64,000 nucleotides of DNA. Origin: Acidobacteriota bacterium (GTDB lineage Bacteria; Acidobacteriota; Terriglobia; UBA7540). Positions 43,743-52,953 of this stretch are shown here, piece by piece (position 1 is the stretch's first letter; each line of letters begins with the position of its first letter). The notes under the pieces were generated by a model. It was not told the origin of the DNA and made no database searches. It saw only the letters and a program-made list of their open reading frames with translations. The stretch covers positions 62,001 through 126,000 of the forward strand of contig JAJYLL010000001.1 in NCBI GenBank assembly GCA_021787735.1, given 5' to 3'. A program made the translations under genes and the position numbers.

Positions 43743-44951
43743 ATGTCCTCTAATAACGTCATACAAATTCCCGATTCCCAGCTTGTACCCGAAGAGGTTT
43801 TCCGTCTGATTCGCGAGCGTATTGCGCCGCACTTTCCGGAGTTTCTGAAGTGCAAATCCACCGCTGAACTCAAGAGTCTATCCTCGTACCGGGCCATCGA
43901 GCCCGACATCGATAAAGTTCTCAACAGCCAGTACAGTGGTGACTTCATCTCTGCCGCGGCGCCCGCGCAGAGCCGCTACCGGTTTGTAGCCTGGAACATG
44001 GAACGCGGTATCGAATTTTCGGGGCAGCTCAAGGCTCTGCGTACGCATCCTTATTTGTCCAGCGCAGACGTTCACCTGCTGACCGAAGCGGACATGGGTA
44101 TGGCGCGTTCCGAAAACCGAGCCGTGGCGCAGGAAATTGCCCGAGAACTGGGCATGCACTATAGTTTCGCCCCATGCTATTTGAACCTGTCCAAAGGGGC
44201 CGGAGTAGAACGGCTCGCGGAAGGAGAAAATGAGCTTGGGTTGCACGGCAACGCCATACTGAGCCGATACCCAATATGCGGCGTCCGCCCCATTCACCTC
44301 AGGAATGGAATTGACAAGATGGCTGGCCGCGAGAAGCGCTTGGGCCGGCAAGCCGGTCTGGCCGCCGAAATTGAGTTTCCCAACTTTCGAGCCACAGCGG
44401 TAACGGTCCACCTGGATGCCAACTCCAGCCAGGCGCACAGGCGGAACCAGATGAGGGATATTGTTCAGAACCTCCCGTTGAATATGCCCGTCATCCTTGG
44501 TGGCGACTGGAACACTTCCACGTACAATTCATCCCGTGCGCTCTATTCAATCCTTGGATTCTGGTTAAGAGTATTTATGGGCGCAGAAAATGTAATTTCG
44601 AACCACTATCTGCATCCCGAAAACGGTTTTGAGCGCGATTTGTTTCGGTTACTTGAAACGCAGGGGTTTGAATACCGGCAGTCGAACCGCATGGGCGAAC
44701 CAACGGTTCAGTACGACGTTGACGACCACAAGACCCGCATGAACCTCGGCGAATGGGTCCCGGGCTGGTGCTTTGCCTTCATTCGATGGGCACTCCGGCG
44801 GCACGATGGCAAGTGCCCCCTCAAGCTCGACTGGTTTGCGACCCGGGCAGCCCGCGTGAGAAATCCTGTAATCGTTGGCGACCTCCGGACAAGCGATGGG
44901 CGGCCCCTTTCTGACCACGCTGCCATCGGAGTGGATGTTCTTGTGGGATAG
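43743..44951 (+). CDS. Endonuclease/exonuclease/phosphatase (EEP) family protein
   Basis: 402 residues. The metal-dependent EEP fold is indicated by RFVAWNMERGIEF (N-terminal Asn), LLTEADMGM (Glu), GNAILSRYPI, TVHLDANSSQAHRRNQM, VILGGDWNTSTY (Asp/Asn pair) and the final SDHAAIGVDV (Asp-His). All catalytic positions of the family appear present. The N-terminal 70 residues are an extra helical segment. Members hydrolyse nucleic acids, phospholipids or phosphosugars. There is no signal peptide, so a cytoplasmic role is likely. Substrate unknown. Confidence 0.85.
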   Translation: MSSNNVIQIPDSQLVPEEVFRLIRERIAPHFPEFLKCKSTAELKSLSSYRAIEPDIDKVLNSQYSGDFISAAAPAQSRYRFVAWNMERGIEFSGQLKALRTHPYLSSADVHLLTEADMGMARSENRAVAQEIARELGMHYSFAPCYLNLSKGAGVERLAEGENELGLHGNAILSRYPICGVRPIHLRNGIDKMAGREKRLGRQAGLAAEIEFPNFRATAVTVHLDANSSQAHRRNQMRDIVQNLPLNMPVILGGDWNTSTYNSSRALYSILGFWLRVFMGAENVISNHYLHPENGFERDLFRLLETQGFEYRQSNRMGEPTVQYDVDDHKTRMNLGEWVPGWCFAFIRWALRRHDGKCPLKLDWFATRAARVRNPVIVGDLRTSDGRPLSDHAAIGVDVLVG

Positions 44952-45120
44952 CGCACAGGAAGGGCGACCGCTGTGGGGGAGGGCCTTGTGCCCACTTTTG
45001 GAGGATCACAAGAGGTATCCCTCCCAGATTATAGAGCTACCTAAAGTCGAGGGCTGGCCCAGCCGGCAGCGCGTTCGTCCTCCATCAAAAAGCCCACCGT
45101 CACGAAATCACTGATTGTGA

Positions 45121-45207
45121 TGTTATGAAATCGCGATGCCTCCGCGGGCCCAGGTAAACTGGGCGCTTGAGAAAGAAGAAAGTCAATTCTTCTGAGGAGG
45201 CAAGACG
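45121..45207 (+). mobile_element. IS110-type left-end leader (possible bridge RNA remnant)
   Basis: Directly upstream of an IS110-like start codon, two perfect hairpins occur in tandem: GCCCAG-gtaaa-CTGGGC (45148-45164) and AGAAGAA-agtcaa-TTCTTCT (45174-45193), followed by GAGGAGG. In IS110 elements the 5' noncoding end encodes a structured bridge RNA. Here the transposase is truncated, so only a remnant is expected. Exact left boundary not determined. Confidence 0.4.
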
Positions 45208-45336
45208 ATGATAGCGGTAGGAGTGGATGTACACAAGCGGCGCCCCAATGGATCGCCGCGTCGCCCACATCGTTTTTTTGGGTCAAAACGCGCGAGTGCA
45301 GCGCATCTTTTGACCGTGAGCAGGTTGTGCGCTTGA
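45208..45336 (+). pseudogene. IS110-family transposase, N-terminal fragment
   Basis: A GAGGAGG ribosome site precedes an ATG opening MIAVGVDVHKRR, the typical first strand of IS110/IS1111 recombinases with the first catalytic Asp of the DEDD set. The match ends after about 12 codons. The frame then continues through unrelated sequence to TGA at 45334-45336. The element body is lost. It complements, but is not necessarily from, the N-terminally truncated copy at 9763-10722. Confidence 0.6.
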
Positions 45337-45367
45337 CAGTTGAAAGGTCGGTGCACATACTTGACCC

Positions 45368-47194
45368 GTGCAAATCCGAAGCAAGGGATTGACGAGTGCG
45401 CTGGTACTGATTGCGGCCGGTGGCCTTGCAGCGCTCGGGTCGAGCGGACCGGCGGCACAAGAGCCATTGCGGTCCGTAGCGGGCGAGTCAGGAAACGGCC
45501 AGGTTTTCCAGTTGCGCGTCGAGCGAAATGCGGTGCTGGTGCGGGTCGTGGTGCTGGATTCGCACGGCAAGGCCGTTCCTGAGCTCAATCGAGAAGACTT
45601 TCTCCTTTTTGACAATGGCAAGCAGCAGACGATCACCGGGTTTATGACTCGAGGCGAGACCGTGTCTGCCCCCACCCCGGCGACCGCAGCGCCCGCCGGT
45701 CCACACGCTTCGGTTGCGCCGGGGGTGATTCCCAACCAATTTGTGGCACTCTACTATGACGATCTGTGGATGCCGTTCTCGGACGTCACTTTAACGCGCA
45801 ACGCAGCCGAGCACTATCTTAGGACCGAACTGAAGCCAGCGGCCCGTGTCGGCCTTTTCACCTCTTCCGGCCGCAACCAATTGGAGTTCACGGCCAACCA
45901 CGACAAGCTGGAGCAGGCGCTCATGAAATTGGAGCCGCGATCGATGGAAGGCCCGCCTGGATCGGATTGCCCGCCTCTTACCGACTACGAAGCATATCTG
46001 ATCAACCACGAGGACATTCCCCTTGAACAATCGGATATCTCGGGTCCAGGGCGCGGCGGCAGCAATGAGTTCGCCACACCCTCCGTCCTGCCGGAAACTC
46101 CTTCAGCATTAGCCCTGGCGACCCAGGAGGTGATCGAATGCGAGTGCGGCGGGGACGCAAGTCACTGCCGAAACCCTGCTCTTAAAGCCAAAGAGGCAGC
46201 GCGCCTGCGCTGGCTGCAGGCGGAAGACCAGGTCCGCGTATCACTGGAAGGACTCAGGCACCTGGTTCAACGCATGGAGGTTCTGCCGGGGCGACGAACC
46301 ATCCTTTTTATCTCACCGGGTTTTGTTGATCTTACCAAGCTGTCGGACCTGGGCGACATCATCGACCGGGCGGTACAGGAAGACGTGGTGATCAACGGGC
46401 TCGATTCGAGCGGGCTGCGGGTGAGGATTCCCGGAGGCAACGCCAGCGATAATTCCCGCGTACTGCCCATTGCGTACGAAGCCATACGCAATCAGATTCG
46501 GATGAACGGCGACCAGCAACAAGCGGACGTGCTCGCCGAACTGGCCAGCGGCACCGGCGGCGTCTACTTCCATAACAGCAACGATTGCGATCAGGGATTT
46601 CGGGAGGCGGGTGGCTTGCCGCAGCTTGCCTACGTGCTGGAGTTTTCCCCCTCGAACCTGAAGGATAACGGGGCTTACCATCACCTGAAGGTCAAACTGG
46701 CGAGTGCGGCGAAGGGGCACGGATTCAGGATCGAGGCGCGCAAAGGATATTATGCTCCGCTGAAAGCCGCGAATTCTGCCGCCTTGGCGGAGCAGCAAGT
46801 CCACCACGCCGTCTTTTCCCGAAACGTATCGCAAGGGTTGCCGTTGAACGTCAAAACCAGCTTCAAAAAAGCAGGTGACGGTAAGGCCGTCCTGACGGTC
46901 ACACTACACCTAGGCGCGAACGAACTTAATTTCACGAAAGAGGGAGCCCGTTACGAGGACCGGTTCACGAGCGTGACAGCGATTTTCGACCACAATGGGC
47001 GCTACATGGGTGAAACAGAAAGGAATGCTGACCTGCACCTGACCGAAAGTGAATTCAAGCGGATTCGGCGAAAAGGATTGAAATTGAATCTCCAGTTCGC
47101 CCTTGCCCCCGGCGATTATCAGGTGCGTAACGTAGTGCGGGATTCAAACGGTGCGCTCGCCGCCGTCAATGATGTAATCAGGATTAAGTTCTGA
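45368..47194 (+). CDS. VWFA-related protein of the acidobacterial type
   Basis: 608 residues from a GTG at 45368. The N terminus carries a signal-like hydrophobic stretch (TSALVLIAAGGLAALG). The next region has the stereotyped opening of the acidobacterial VWFA-related family (TIGR03436): VLVRVVVLDSHGKAVPELNR, EDFLLFDNGKQQTITGF. A von Willebrand A-like fold follows with FVALYYDDLWM, GRRTILFISPGFVDL and LASGTGGVYFHNSND. The C-terminal 130 residues are beta-sandwich-like. Function is unknown: secreted adhesion or matrix role is suspected. Multiple copies are typical of Acidobacteria, which supports the taxonomic reading. Confidence 0.88.
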   Translation: MQIRSKGLTSALVLIAAGGLAALGSSGPAAQEPLRSVAGESGNGQVFQLRVERNAVLVRVVVLDSHGKAVPELNREDFLLFDNGKQQTITGFMTRGETVSAPTPATAAPAGPHASVAPGVIPNQFVALYYDDLWMPFSDVTLTRNAAEHYLRTELKPAARVGLFTSSGRNQLEFTANHDKLEQALMKLEPRSMEGPPGSDCPPLTDYEAYLINHEDIPLEQSDISGPGRGGSNEFATPSVLPETPSALALATQEVIECECGGDASHCRNPALKAKEAARLRWLQAEDQVRVSLEGLRHLVQRMEVLPGRRTILFISPGFVDLTKLSDLGDIIDRAVQEDVVINGLDSSGLRVRIPGGNASDNSRVLPIAYEAIRNQIRMNGDQQQADVLAELASGTGGVYFHNSNDCDQGFREAGGLPQLAYVLEFSPSNLKDNGAYHHLKVKLASAAKGHGFRIEARKGYYAPLKAANSAALAEQQVHHAVFSRNVSQGLPLNVKTSFKKAGDGKAVLTVTLHLGANELNFTKEGARYEDRFTSVTAIFDHNGRYMGETERNADLHLTESEFKRIRRKGLKLNLQFALAPGDYQVRNVVRDSNGALAAVNDVIRIKF

Positions 47195-47344
47195 CGGCAC
47201 ACCTGGTAACGCGGGGCTTTGCCAACTTCAAATCGGCGCCGGACAATCGGTCCCGCGCGCGGAGCAGAGCACGGTGAGTGAGAAACCGGAGAGGAAGGAC
47301 ACGCAGCACTCGTGACTGGACATCAGAGGACACCACCGTAAACG

Positions 47345-47395
47345 AAAAAAACCTCGGACCTCAAAACTGGAGACCCTCGCTACGCGCGTTCCGAG
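47345..47395 (-). terminator. Possible terminator after era
   Basis: On the minus strand CTCGGA (47395-47390) pairs with TCCGAG (47358-47353), followed by a run of seven T. The loop is long (31 bases), so this is a weak candidate. It lies just after the era stop. Confidence 0.35.
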
Positions 47396-47399
47396 CGTT

Positions 47400-48305
47400 T
47401 CAGCTTTCGTTGCGGTAATCAAGGCTTGCAATCACGGATTGCGAATCACGCCAGTTGGGTTCCACGCGCACAAAGAGCTGCAAAAAGACCTTGGGAGGAA
47501 AAACTTTTTCCAGTTCCTGCCGGGCCTCGGTTCCGATCTGTTTGATGCGGCTTCCGCCTGCCCCGATAATGATAGGTTTCTGCGAGTCGCGTTCCACCAG
47601 AATGATGGCATGGATGCGGGTTAAGGCTTCGCCTTCCTCAAACCGCTCAACCACCACCGCGCTGACGTGCGGCAGCTCCTGGTGGGTGTTGCGAATCACA
47701 TGCTCACGAATGATCTCGCTGGCCAGGAAGCGTTCCGGCTGGTCAGTATAAATGTCGTCGGGGAAGTATGCCGGGCCCTCAGGCAGCCTTGCAATAACGG
47801 CTTCCGTTACCTCATCGAGTTGCATGCCTTTCAACGCGGAAATGGGAAAAATCTCCTCGAAATCGTGCAGCTTTGCGTAACGGTCAATCAGCGGAAGAAG
47901 CTTCGGTTTGTGGACCCGATCGATTTTGTTCAACAGGAGGATCGCCCGTGGCGCGTGCTCGGCAACAAACTGCACCGCAAACTCGTCTCCCTTGCCGAAA
48001 GGAGCCGATGCATCAGCGATCAGCAGTGTAAGGTCGCGTTCCTCCAGCGCCTCCCGGACAAAGGCCATCATCTGTTTATTCAATCGGGAAAGCGGCCGGT
48101 GGATGCCCGGGGTGTCCATCAGGACTACCTGAGCGTCAGGCCGGTGGACAATTCCAAGGATGCGGTTGCGGGTAGTCTGCGCCACAGGCGTCACGATTGA
48201 CACCTTCTCGCCCACCAGAGCATTCACGAGCGTGCTCTTTCCGGCGTTGGGCCTGCCTACAACAGCAACAAAACCTGATTTAAATAGTTTCTTGGGTTCC
48301 GGCAT
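47400..48305 (-). CDS. era: GTPase Era, 30S ribosome maturation factor
   Basis: 301 residues. The GTPase domain has G1 GRPNAGKST, G2 region TTRNRILGIV, G3 DTPGIH, G4 NKID and G5 ISALKG. The C-terminal KH domain shows RDSQKPIIIGAGGSRIKQIG (in part). Era binds 16S rRNA and assists 30S assembly. It overlaps the end of the CorC gene by 26 bases in the conserved phoH-ybeY-corC-era order. Confidence 0.97.
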   Translation of the reverse strand: MPEPKKLFKSGFVAVVGRPNAGKSTLVNALVGEKVSIVTPVAQTTRNRILGIVHRPDAQVVLMDTPGIHRPLSRLNKQMMAFVREALEERDLTLLIADASAPFGKGDEFAVQFVAEHAPRAILLLNKIDRVHKPKLLPLIDRYAKLHDFEEIFPISALKGMQLDEVTEAVIARLPEGPAYFPDDIYTDQPERFLASEIIREHVIRNTHQELPHVSAVVVERFEEGEALTRIHAIILVERDSQKPIIIGAGGSRIKQIGTEARQELEKVFPPKVFLQLFVRVEPNWRDSQSVIASLDYRNES

Positions 48306-49572
48306 GAGTGGCTTGCGTTTCGCTATCGGCAGCAGGCAGCGTCAGCCGAACTTTCAAGACCGTTCGGCGGTTGACCTCCAGAATTTCAAAAGTAACGCCG
48401 TCGGCCTCCACCTTTTCGTGAACGGCGGGCATGTGGCCTAGTTTGGCCAGCACCCGGCCAGAGACGGTGGAGTAGTCTCCGCTTTCAATCTCCAGATCCA
48501 ATTGGTCGGCAAGCTGCGCCAGTTCCGTGTGACCCGCCACCAGATATGTATTGGCCGACTCACTGATAATATCGCGCTCGTGCGGCTCGACCTCGTCGCG
48601 GATCTCTCCCACCAGTTCTTCCACCATGTCCTCGACGGTCACCAGCCCTGAAACGCTTCCGTACTCGTCGATCACGATGGCCAGTTGGATGGTGGTTTTC
48701 TGAAGTTCCTTCAGCAGGTCACGGATGGGTTTGGTTTCCGGCACAAAGCGCACCGGCTTCATCAGCGTGCGCAACGTCGCATACTTCTGGTCTTCCGGCG
48801 TCAACTCCATCAGGTCGCGGACGCTGACCACGCCTTCAACCTGATCCAGTACCTTGCTGTAAACCGGATAACGCGTATAGCGCTTCTGGCGGAAGAGCGT
48901 TCGCAATTCGTCGATCGTGTTATCGATTTCCAGAGCCGCAATCTCCGGCCGCGGCGTCATCACTTCTCGCACTTCCTTGTCGCTGAACTCGACAACCGAT
49001 TGCAGCAGCTCGCGCTCGCCCTTCTCAATCAATCCTGCTTCTTCTCCACTCTCAATCAATTCTTTCAGACCCCGCTGGGGAGTTGGAGGTTCGGATTCCT
49101 CCTCAGGAGACTCGAGCAGCCGGGCGATGGTCGTAGAAATCAGGATAGGAAAAGTAACCGGCAAGGCCAGATAAACGACCGCACGCAACATCGGCAGCCA
49201 CTGCCGCAGAATGGTTTCCGGCTCGTCGTGCCGGGCGACCAGGATAAAAGGTATCAACTGGTCAAAGATCATGATAGTGCCAAACACAACTAGCAGGGAA
49301 GCGCCAATGTCTTCCCACAGGGCGCGCGAATCATGGAAGATAAAGAGCGTTGCCAGCCCGATCGAGTACAGAGCCATCGCTACGCCGTGCAGGGCAGAAA
49401 TCGAAACACCTACCCGTTCACGATCGGCCCGGATCCGTCGCGGGCCGTCAGTTTTGAACAGCGCCCTGGCGCCCATGGGTGTCAGCCGCCGCATCAGCAG
49501 ACGCAGGTAAGATGCGACCGAACTGGCCGCAACCAGCAGCCCAAGGGCGATGACCCACAAAATAATCGCCAT
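48280..49572 (-). CDS. CNNM/CorC-type protein with CBS pair and transporter-associated domain
   Basis: 430 residues. An N-terminal hydrophobic region (residues 1-150, about four helices including IALGLLVAASSVASYL) precedes a CBS pair (residues 205-330: EVMTPRPEIAALEIDNTIDE in part; IQLAIVIDEYGSVSGLVTVE) and a C-terminal CorC_HlyC domain. Such proteins support magnesium/cobalt efflux. The N-terminal region is shorter or more diverged than a classic DUF21. It sits 8 bases after ybeY. Confidence 0.88.
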   Translation of the reverse strand: MAIILWVIALGLLVAASSVASYLRLLMRRLTPMGARALFKTDGPRRIRADRERVGVSISALHGVAMALYSIGLATLFIFHDSRALWEDIGASLLVVFGTIMIFDQLIPFILVARHDEPETILRQWLPMLRAVVYLALPVTFPILISTTIARLLESPEEESEPPTPQRGLKELIESGEEAGLIEKGERELLQSVVEFSDKEVREVMTPRPEIAALEIDNTIDELRTLFRQKRYTRYPVYSKVLDQVEGVVSVRDLMELTPEDQKYATLRTLMKPVRFVPETKPIRDLLKELQKTTIQLAIVIDEYGSVSGLVTVEDMVEELVGEIRDEVEPHERDIISESANTYLVAGHTELAQLADQLDLEIESGDYSTVSGRVLAKLGHMPAVHEKVEADGVTFEILEVNRRTVLKVRLTLPAADSETQATHAGTQETI

Positions 49573-49580
49573 CCCTTAAT

Positions 49581-50072
49581 CTACCCTGCTTGCCCCAGCG
49601 AGTGCGGCTCTCGCTGCCCGGCCGGCACCACCGAAGGGTTCAGCCGCTCTCTTAACTTAAGTTCCATAGAATTCATTTCACCGTGATCGGTTTCGTGGTC
49701 GTAGCCCAACAGGTGCAGGACGCCGTGCAGGATCAGCAGGCGAACTTCCTCTTCGGTGGAATGCCCCTCGGCGCGCGCATTCCGCTCCGCCGTCGCGACG
49801 GATATGACAATGTCGCCCAGAAAGTTCCGGAATTCGTCTGCGTCCGACTCTTCCGTTCCACTTTCCCCGGCGCCTTCCCACGGGAAGGAGAGAACGTCTG
49901 TCGGCACCGCGTTGCCCCTGTATACCGAGTTCATGCGGCTGATTTCCTCATCGCTTACAAAGCAGACATTGAAATCCCGCTGCCCCAGATCCAGTGTCTT
50001 CTTCACCTGGACCTCGTAGGCCCGCACCGATGGCAGGTCTAACAAATATTGCTTCTGGCGATTAATAATCAT
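49581..50072 (-). CDS. ybeY: Endoribonuclease YbeY
   Basis: 163 residues. The zinc-binding signature H-x3-H-x5-H is HGVLHLLGYDHETDHGEM near residue 118. The upstream NSVYRGNAVPTDVLSFPW motif is also characteristic. YbeY acts in 16S rRNA 3' end maturation and ribosome quality control. It lies 57 bases after phoH and 8 before the CorC gene. Confidence 0.96.
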   Translation of the reverse strand: MIINRQKQYLLDLPSVRAYEVQVKKTLDLGQRDFNVCFVSDEEISRMNSVYRGNAVPTDVLSFPWEGAGESGTEESDADEFRNFLGDIVISVATAERNARAEGHSTEEEVRLLILHGVLHLLGYDHETDHGEMNSMELKLRERLNPSVVPAGQREPHSLGQAG

Positions 50073-50129
50073 TGCGCAACCATCCCCTGGTCTTATTAGG
50101 TTTCGAATTTCTGGCCAAAAATTTCACAC

Positions 50130-51116
50130 TTACCACTTCTCGGATGCTTTGCGTGCGGCCTCAGCCGCCGCCCGCGACTGATCATACTCCTCGTAGGCGC
50201 GAATAATACGTTGCACTAGCTGGTGCCGGACGACGTCGCGCTCGGTAAAATAGACAAAACTGATACCCAGCACCCCCTTTACGACATCTACCGCTTCCAT
50301 CAGCCCCGAGCGCCGACCCTCGGGCAGGTCAACCTGGGTAATGTCGCCCGTAATGACCGCCTTGGAATTGAATCCCAGGCGCGTCAGGAACATCTTCATC
50401 TGCTCGCTGGTCGTGTTCTGTGCCTCATCCAGAATCACAAACGCGTCATTGAGAGTCCGGCCCCGCATAAAGGCAATCGGCGCAATCTCAATCGTGCCCT
50501 TTTCGATCATCCGCTCGGTCCGCTCGGGGTCCAGCACATCATATAAAGCGTCATAGAGCGGGCGCAAGTAGGGGTCCACCTTTTCCTGCAAAGTCCCAGG
50601 TAGAAAGCCCAGCCGCTCCCCCGCCTCAACCGCCGGCCGCGCCAGGATAATTCGCGTCACCGTTCGTGACAGCAGGGCGTCCACCGCCATGGCAACAGCC
50701 AGATAGGTCTTGCCGGTGCCCGAAGGACCGATGCCGAACACCATATCGTGCCGCTTGATGGCGTCTATGTAAAGCCGCTGGTTAAGGCTCTTTGGCGTAA
50801 TCGTTTTCTTCCCAAGCGCCCGCGGCCGTCCGGCCTCCGTCAGGCCCTTCAGCGTGACGGTCGGGTCCTGGGAAAGGATCTTCAAAAACGCCTGCAACTC
50901 CGCGCCGTCAATGCGGACGCCGTTGTCCACCAGTTCGACATATTCCTCAACCAGTCGCTGTGCACGAGCTACGTTGAGTTCCGCGCCCTCAATTTCCAGA
51001 TGGTCGGCGTTTAAGTGGGTCGAAACCTGCAGCGACTGTTCCAGCAGCTTCAAATTCGCATCGTAAGCCCCGAAAAGCTCCTCAATGCCCCTTTCGATCT
51101 TTACACTTGCCTTCAT
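50130..51116 (-). CDS. phoH: PhoH-like ATPase
   Basis: 328 residues. An N-terminal KH-like region precedes the PhoH P-loop ATPase domain: Walker [37 protein letters not shown], Walker [20 protein letters not shown] and [17 protein letters not shown]. PhoH proteins are linked to RNA metabolism and commonly lead the ybeY-corC-era operon, as here. It starts the minus-strand group. Confidence 0.94.
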   Translation of the reverse strand: MKASVKIERGIEELFGAYDANLKLLEQSLQVSTHLNADHLEIEGAELNVARAQRLVEEYVELVDNGVRIDGAELQAFLKILSQDPTVTLKGLTEAGRPRALGKKTITPKSLNQRLYIDAIKRHDMVFGIGPSGTGKTYLAVAMAVDALLSRTVTRIILARPAVEAGERLGFLPGTLQEKVDPYLRPLYDALYDVLDPERTERMIEKGTIEIAPIAFMRGRTLNDAFVILDEAQNTTSEQMKMFLTRLGFNSKAVITGDITQVDLPEGRRSGLMEAVDVVKGVLGISFVYFTERDVVRHQLVQRIIRAYEEYDQSRAAAEAARKASEKW

Positions 51117-51398
51117 AAAAAGGTCCGCGAAACCCTTTTACACCACCAGCCTAAATTGAGCAGCGGGAAATCCCGGGAATTGGGGTGGAATCGCTCACGT
51201 TGGTAATAAGGGGATATACTCTTATCTCAACCCTGACTTTAGCAGAAACCCCCTACCCCGTCAATTGACGCAACGGTGTGGCATTGAAAGGGTACATCGT
51301 ATTCCCCCTATGCGTTGAACTGTGCGAGCGAAAAGGGAATTTTGCTGGTCGCCCTGTTGGGGTGTCTTGCAGGCATTGCCAGCTACACCTGCAATTAA

Positions 51399-52925
51399 TC
51401 AACCATTTTTCAGGTCTCGTTTGAGCACCTTGCCAGCACTGTTTTTGGGTAAACAACGAACGACTATGATATCCCTGGGAATCATGAAAGAAGGAACACG
51501 CTCTTTACAGAAAAGGCGCAAGCGATCTGCCAGCCCGTTAGAATCTTCCTTCGAAGGGACGACGAATGCTTTAATGGCTTCACCCAGCACGTCATCTGGA
51601 ACACCGATCACGGCGGCTTCCAGCACACCCTCCCATCCCAGAAGGCGATCCTCGATTTGCCGGCAACTGACCCGCTTGCCACCGCATTTCACGAAGTCCT
51701 TGTCACGGTCGACCACGTAGATAAAACCATCTTCATCTACCGTAGCCAAATCTCCGGTGTACAGTCTGCCTTGACGAAACGATTTCACTGTTTCTTCCGG
51801 GTCTCGCCAGTATCCCTGAGTGATATTTTCGCCCTCAGCAACGACCTCTCCGACCATGCCTGGCGATATCGGGTTGCCGGTCTCGTCAAGCACTTGGAGT
51901 TTTACCCCGGGAATCCCCTTGCCAATCGAGCCTAGCTTCTTTTCCAGTAAGTCGGGTGGAAGGTAGGAGAGCCGCGCCGTTGCCTCGGTTTGACCGTACA
52001 TGATAAATATCTGCGTACCTGGAAGGGCCTTCTTCAAATCCATAATGAAAACAGGCGCCAAGTGCCCTCCCGCTTGTTGAACGTACCGCAAGCAAGGAAA
52101 GGTCCTTTCCCGCAGGCTGGAATTGCGCAACAGTATCTGAAAGTGGCTCGGCACGCCGGCGAATCCAGTACATTCGGTCTCGATCATCGTTTGGAGAACC
52201 ACTTCCGAGTACATGAATCGTTGATCAATCACCAGGCTTCCGCCGACCCGAAGGTGTGTATGGAGGAGCGAGGTGCCGAAGCAATAGTGGAACGGAAGAA
52301 CGGCCATAATCCGGTCTCTTTCACTCAACTGCAGGTACTGAATGATAGACTCCGTATTGGCCATCACGTTGGCGTGTGACACCATTACACCTCGAGGTGT
52401 TCCCGTCGATCCGGACGTAAACATCAGCGCTGCCAAATCTTGCCGCCCGACACACGGCAACGGACGGTCGCTGCAATTACCCTCAGTGCATGCCTGGCCC
52501 AGAGTTGTCTGTGAAGCAGACCCCCAAACGCTCGGCGCCTGACGATCAGTCACCAGATGAATTCCCTGGAAATGGTCAGCGGCTTTCACAGCGAATTCCC
52601 TCTGAACAAAGGCTATCCTGGCCTCCACAATCCGCAAAACGTGAGCAAGATCTTCTGATGGAAAATTTGCAGGCAGAGGTACCGCCACCATGCCCGCCCT
52701 CAGAATTCCCAAATATGCCGCGACCCAAAAGAACGAGTTTTCGCTAATCAGAGCACAGCGATCGCTGTATCGCCCACCCAGGCGCAGCAGGTGACCTGCG
52801 ATTGCGCTCGCCGCACTCTGGAGCTCACCATAAGTGTAGTCCCGGCCCGGTAGCCGCAGTGCGATTCGGTCGGAATCTTTCCCTCCAAGCAAAAAGGCCA
52901 CGAGGTTGGAGTCGGATGAAGCCAT
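51399..52925 (-). CDS. Acyl-AMP ligase (ANL superfamily)
   Basis: 508 residues from the ATG at 52925 (AAGGATT upstream). The ANL fold shows motif A3 ALMFTSGSTGTPRGVMVSH, A5 IMYGQTEATARLSYLP, A7 RLYTGDLATVDEDGFIYVV, A8 KDFVKCGGKRVSCRQIED and the C-terminal catalytic Lys in LPKNSAGKVLKRDL. It activates a carboxylic acid as acyl-adenylate and could transfer it to the acyl carrier protein encoded three genes upstream. Substrate unknown. Related ligases occur in exopolysaccharide and secondary-metabolite loci. Last gene of a six-gene minus-strand cluster. Confidence 0.9.
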   Translation of the reverse strand: MASSDSNLVAFLLGGKDSDRIALRLPGRDYTYGELQSAASAIAGHLLRLGGRYSDRCALISENSFFWVAAYLGILRAGMVAVPLPANFPSEDLAHVLRIVEARIAFVQREFAVKAADHFQGIHLVTDRQAPSVWGSASQTTLGQACTEGNCSDRPLPCVGRQDLAALMFTSGSTGTPRGVMVSHANVMANTESIIQYLQLSERDRIMAVLPFHYCFGTSLLHTHLRVGGSLVIDQRFMYSEVVLQTMIETECTGFAGVPSHFQILLRNSSLRERTFPCLRYVQQAGGHLAPVFIMDLKKALPGTQIFIMYGQTEATARLSYLPPDLLEKKLGSIGKGIPGVKLQVLDETGNPISPGMVGEVVAEGENITQGYWRDPEETVKSFRQGRLYTGDLATVDEDGFIYVVDRDKDFVKCGGKRVSCRQIEDRLLGWEGVLEAAVIGVPDDVLGEAIKAFVVPSKEDSNGLADRLRLFCKERVPSFMIPRDIIVVRCLPKNSAGKVLKRDLKNG

Positions 52926-52953
52926 ACACAGAGAATCCTTATAACCACAGCGC

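Noticed and set aside
51117-51398. Small lipoprotein-like frame (ILLVALLGCLAG) on the plus strand
   Set aside because: It has no acceptable start codon or ribosome site and is only about 27 codons, so it is not supported.
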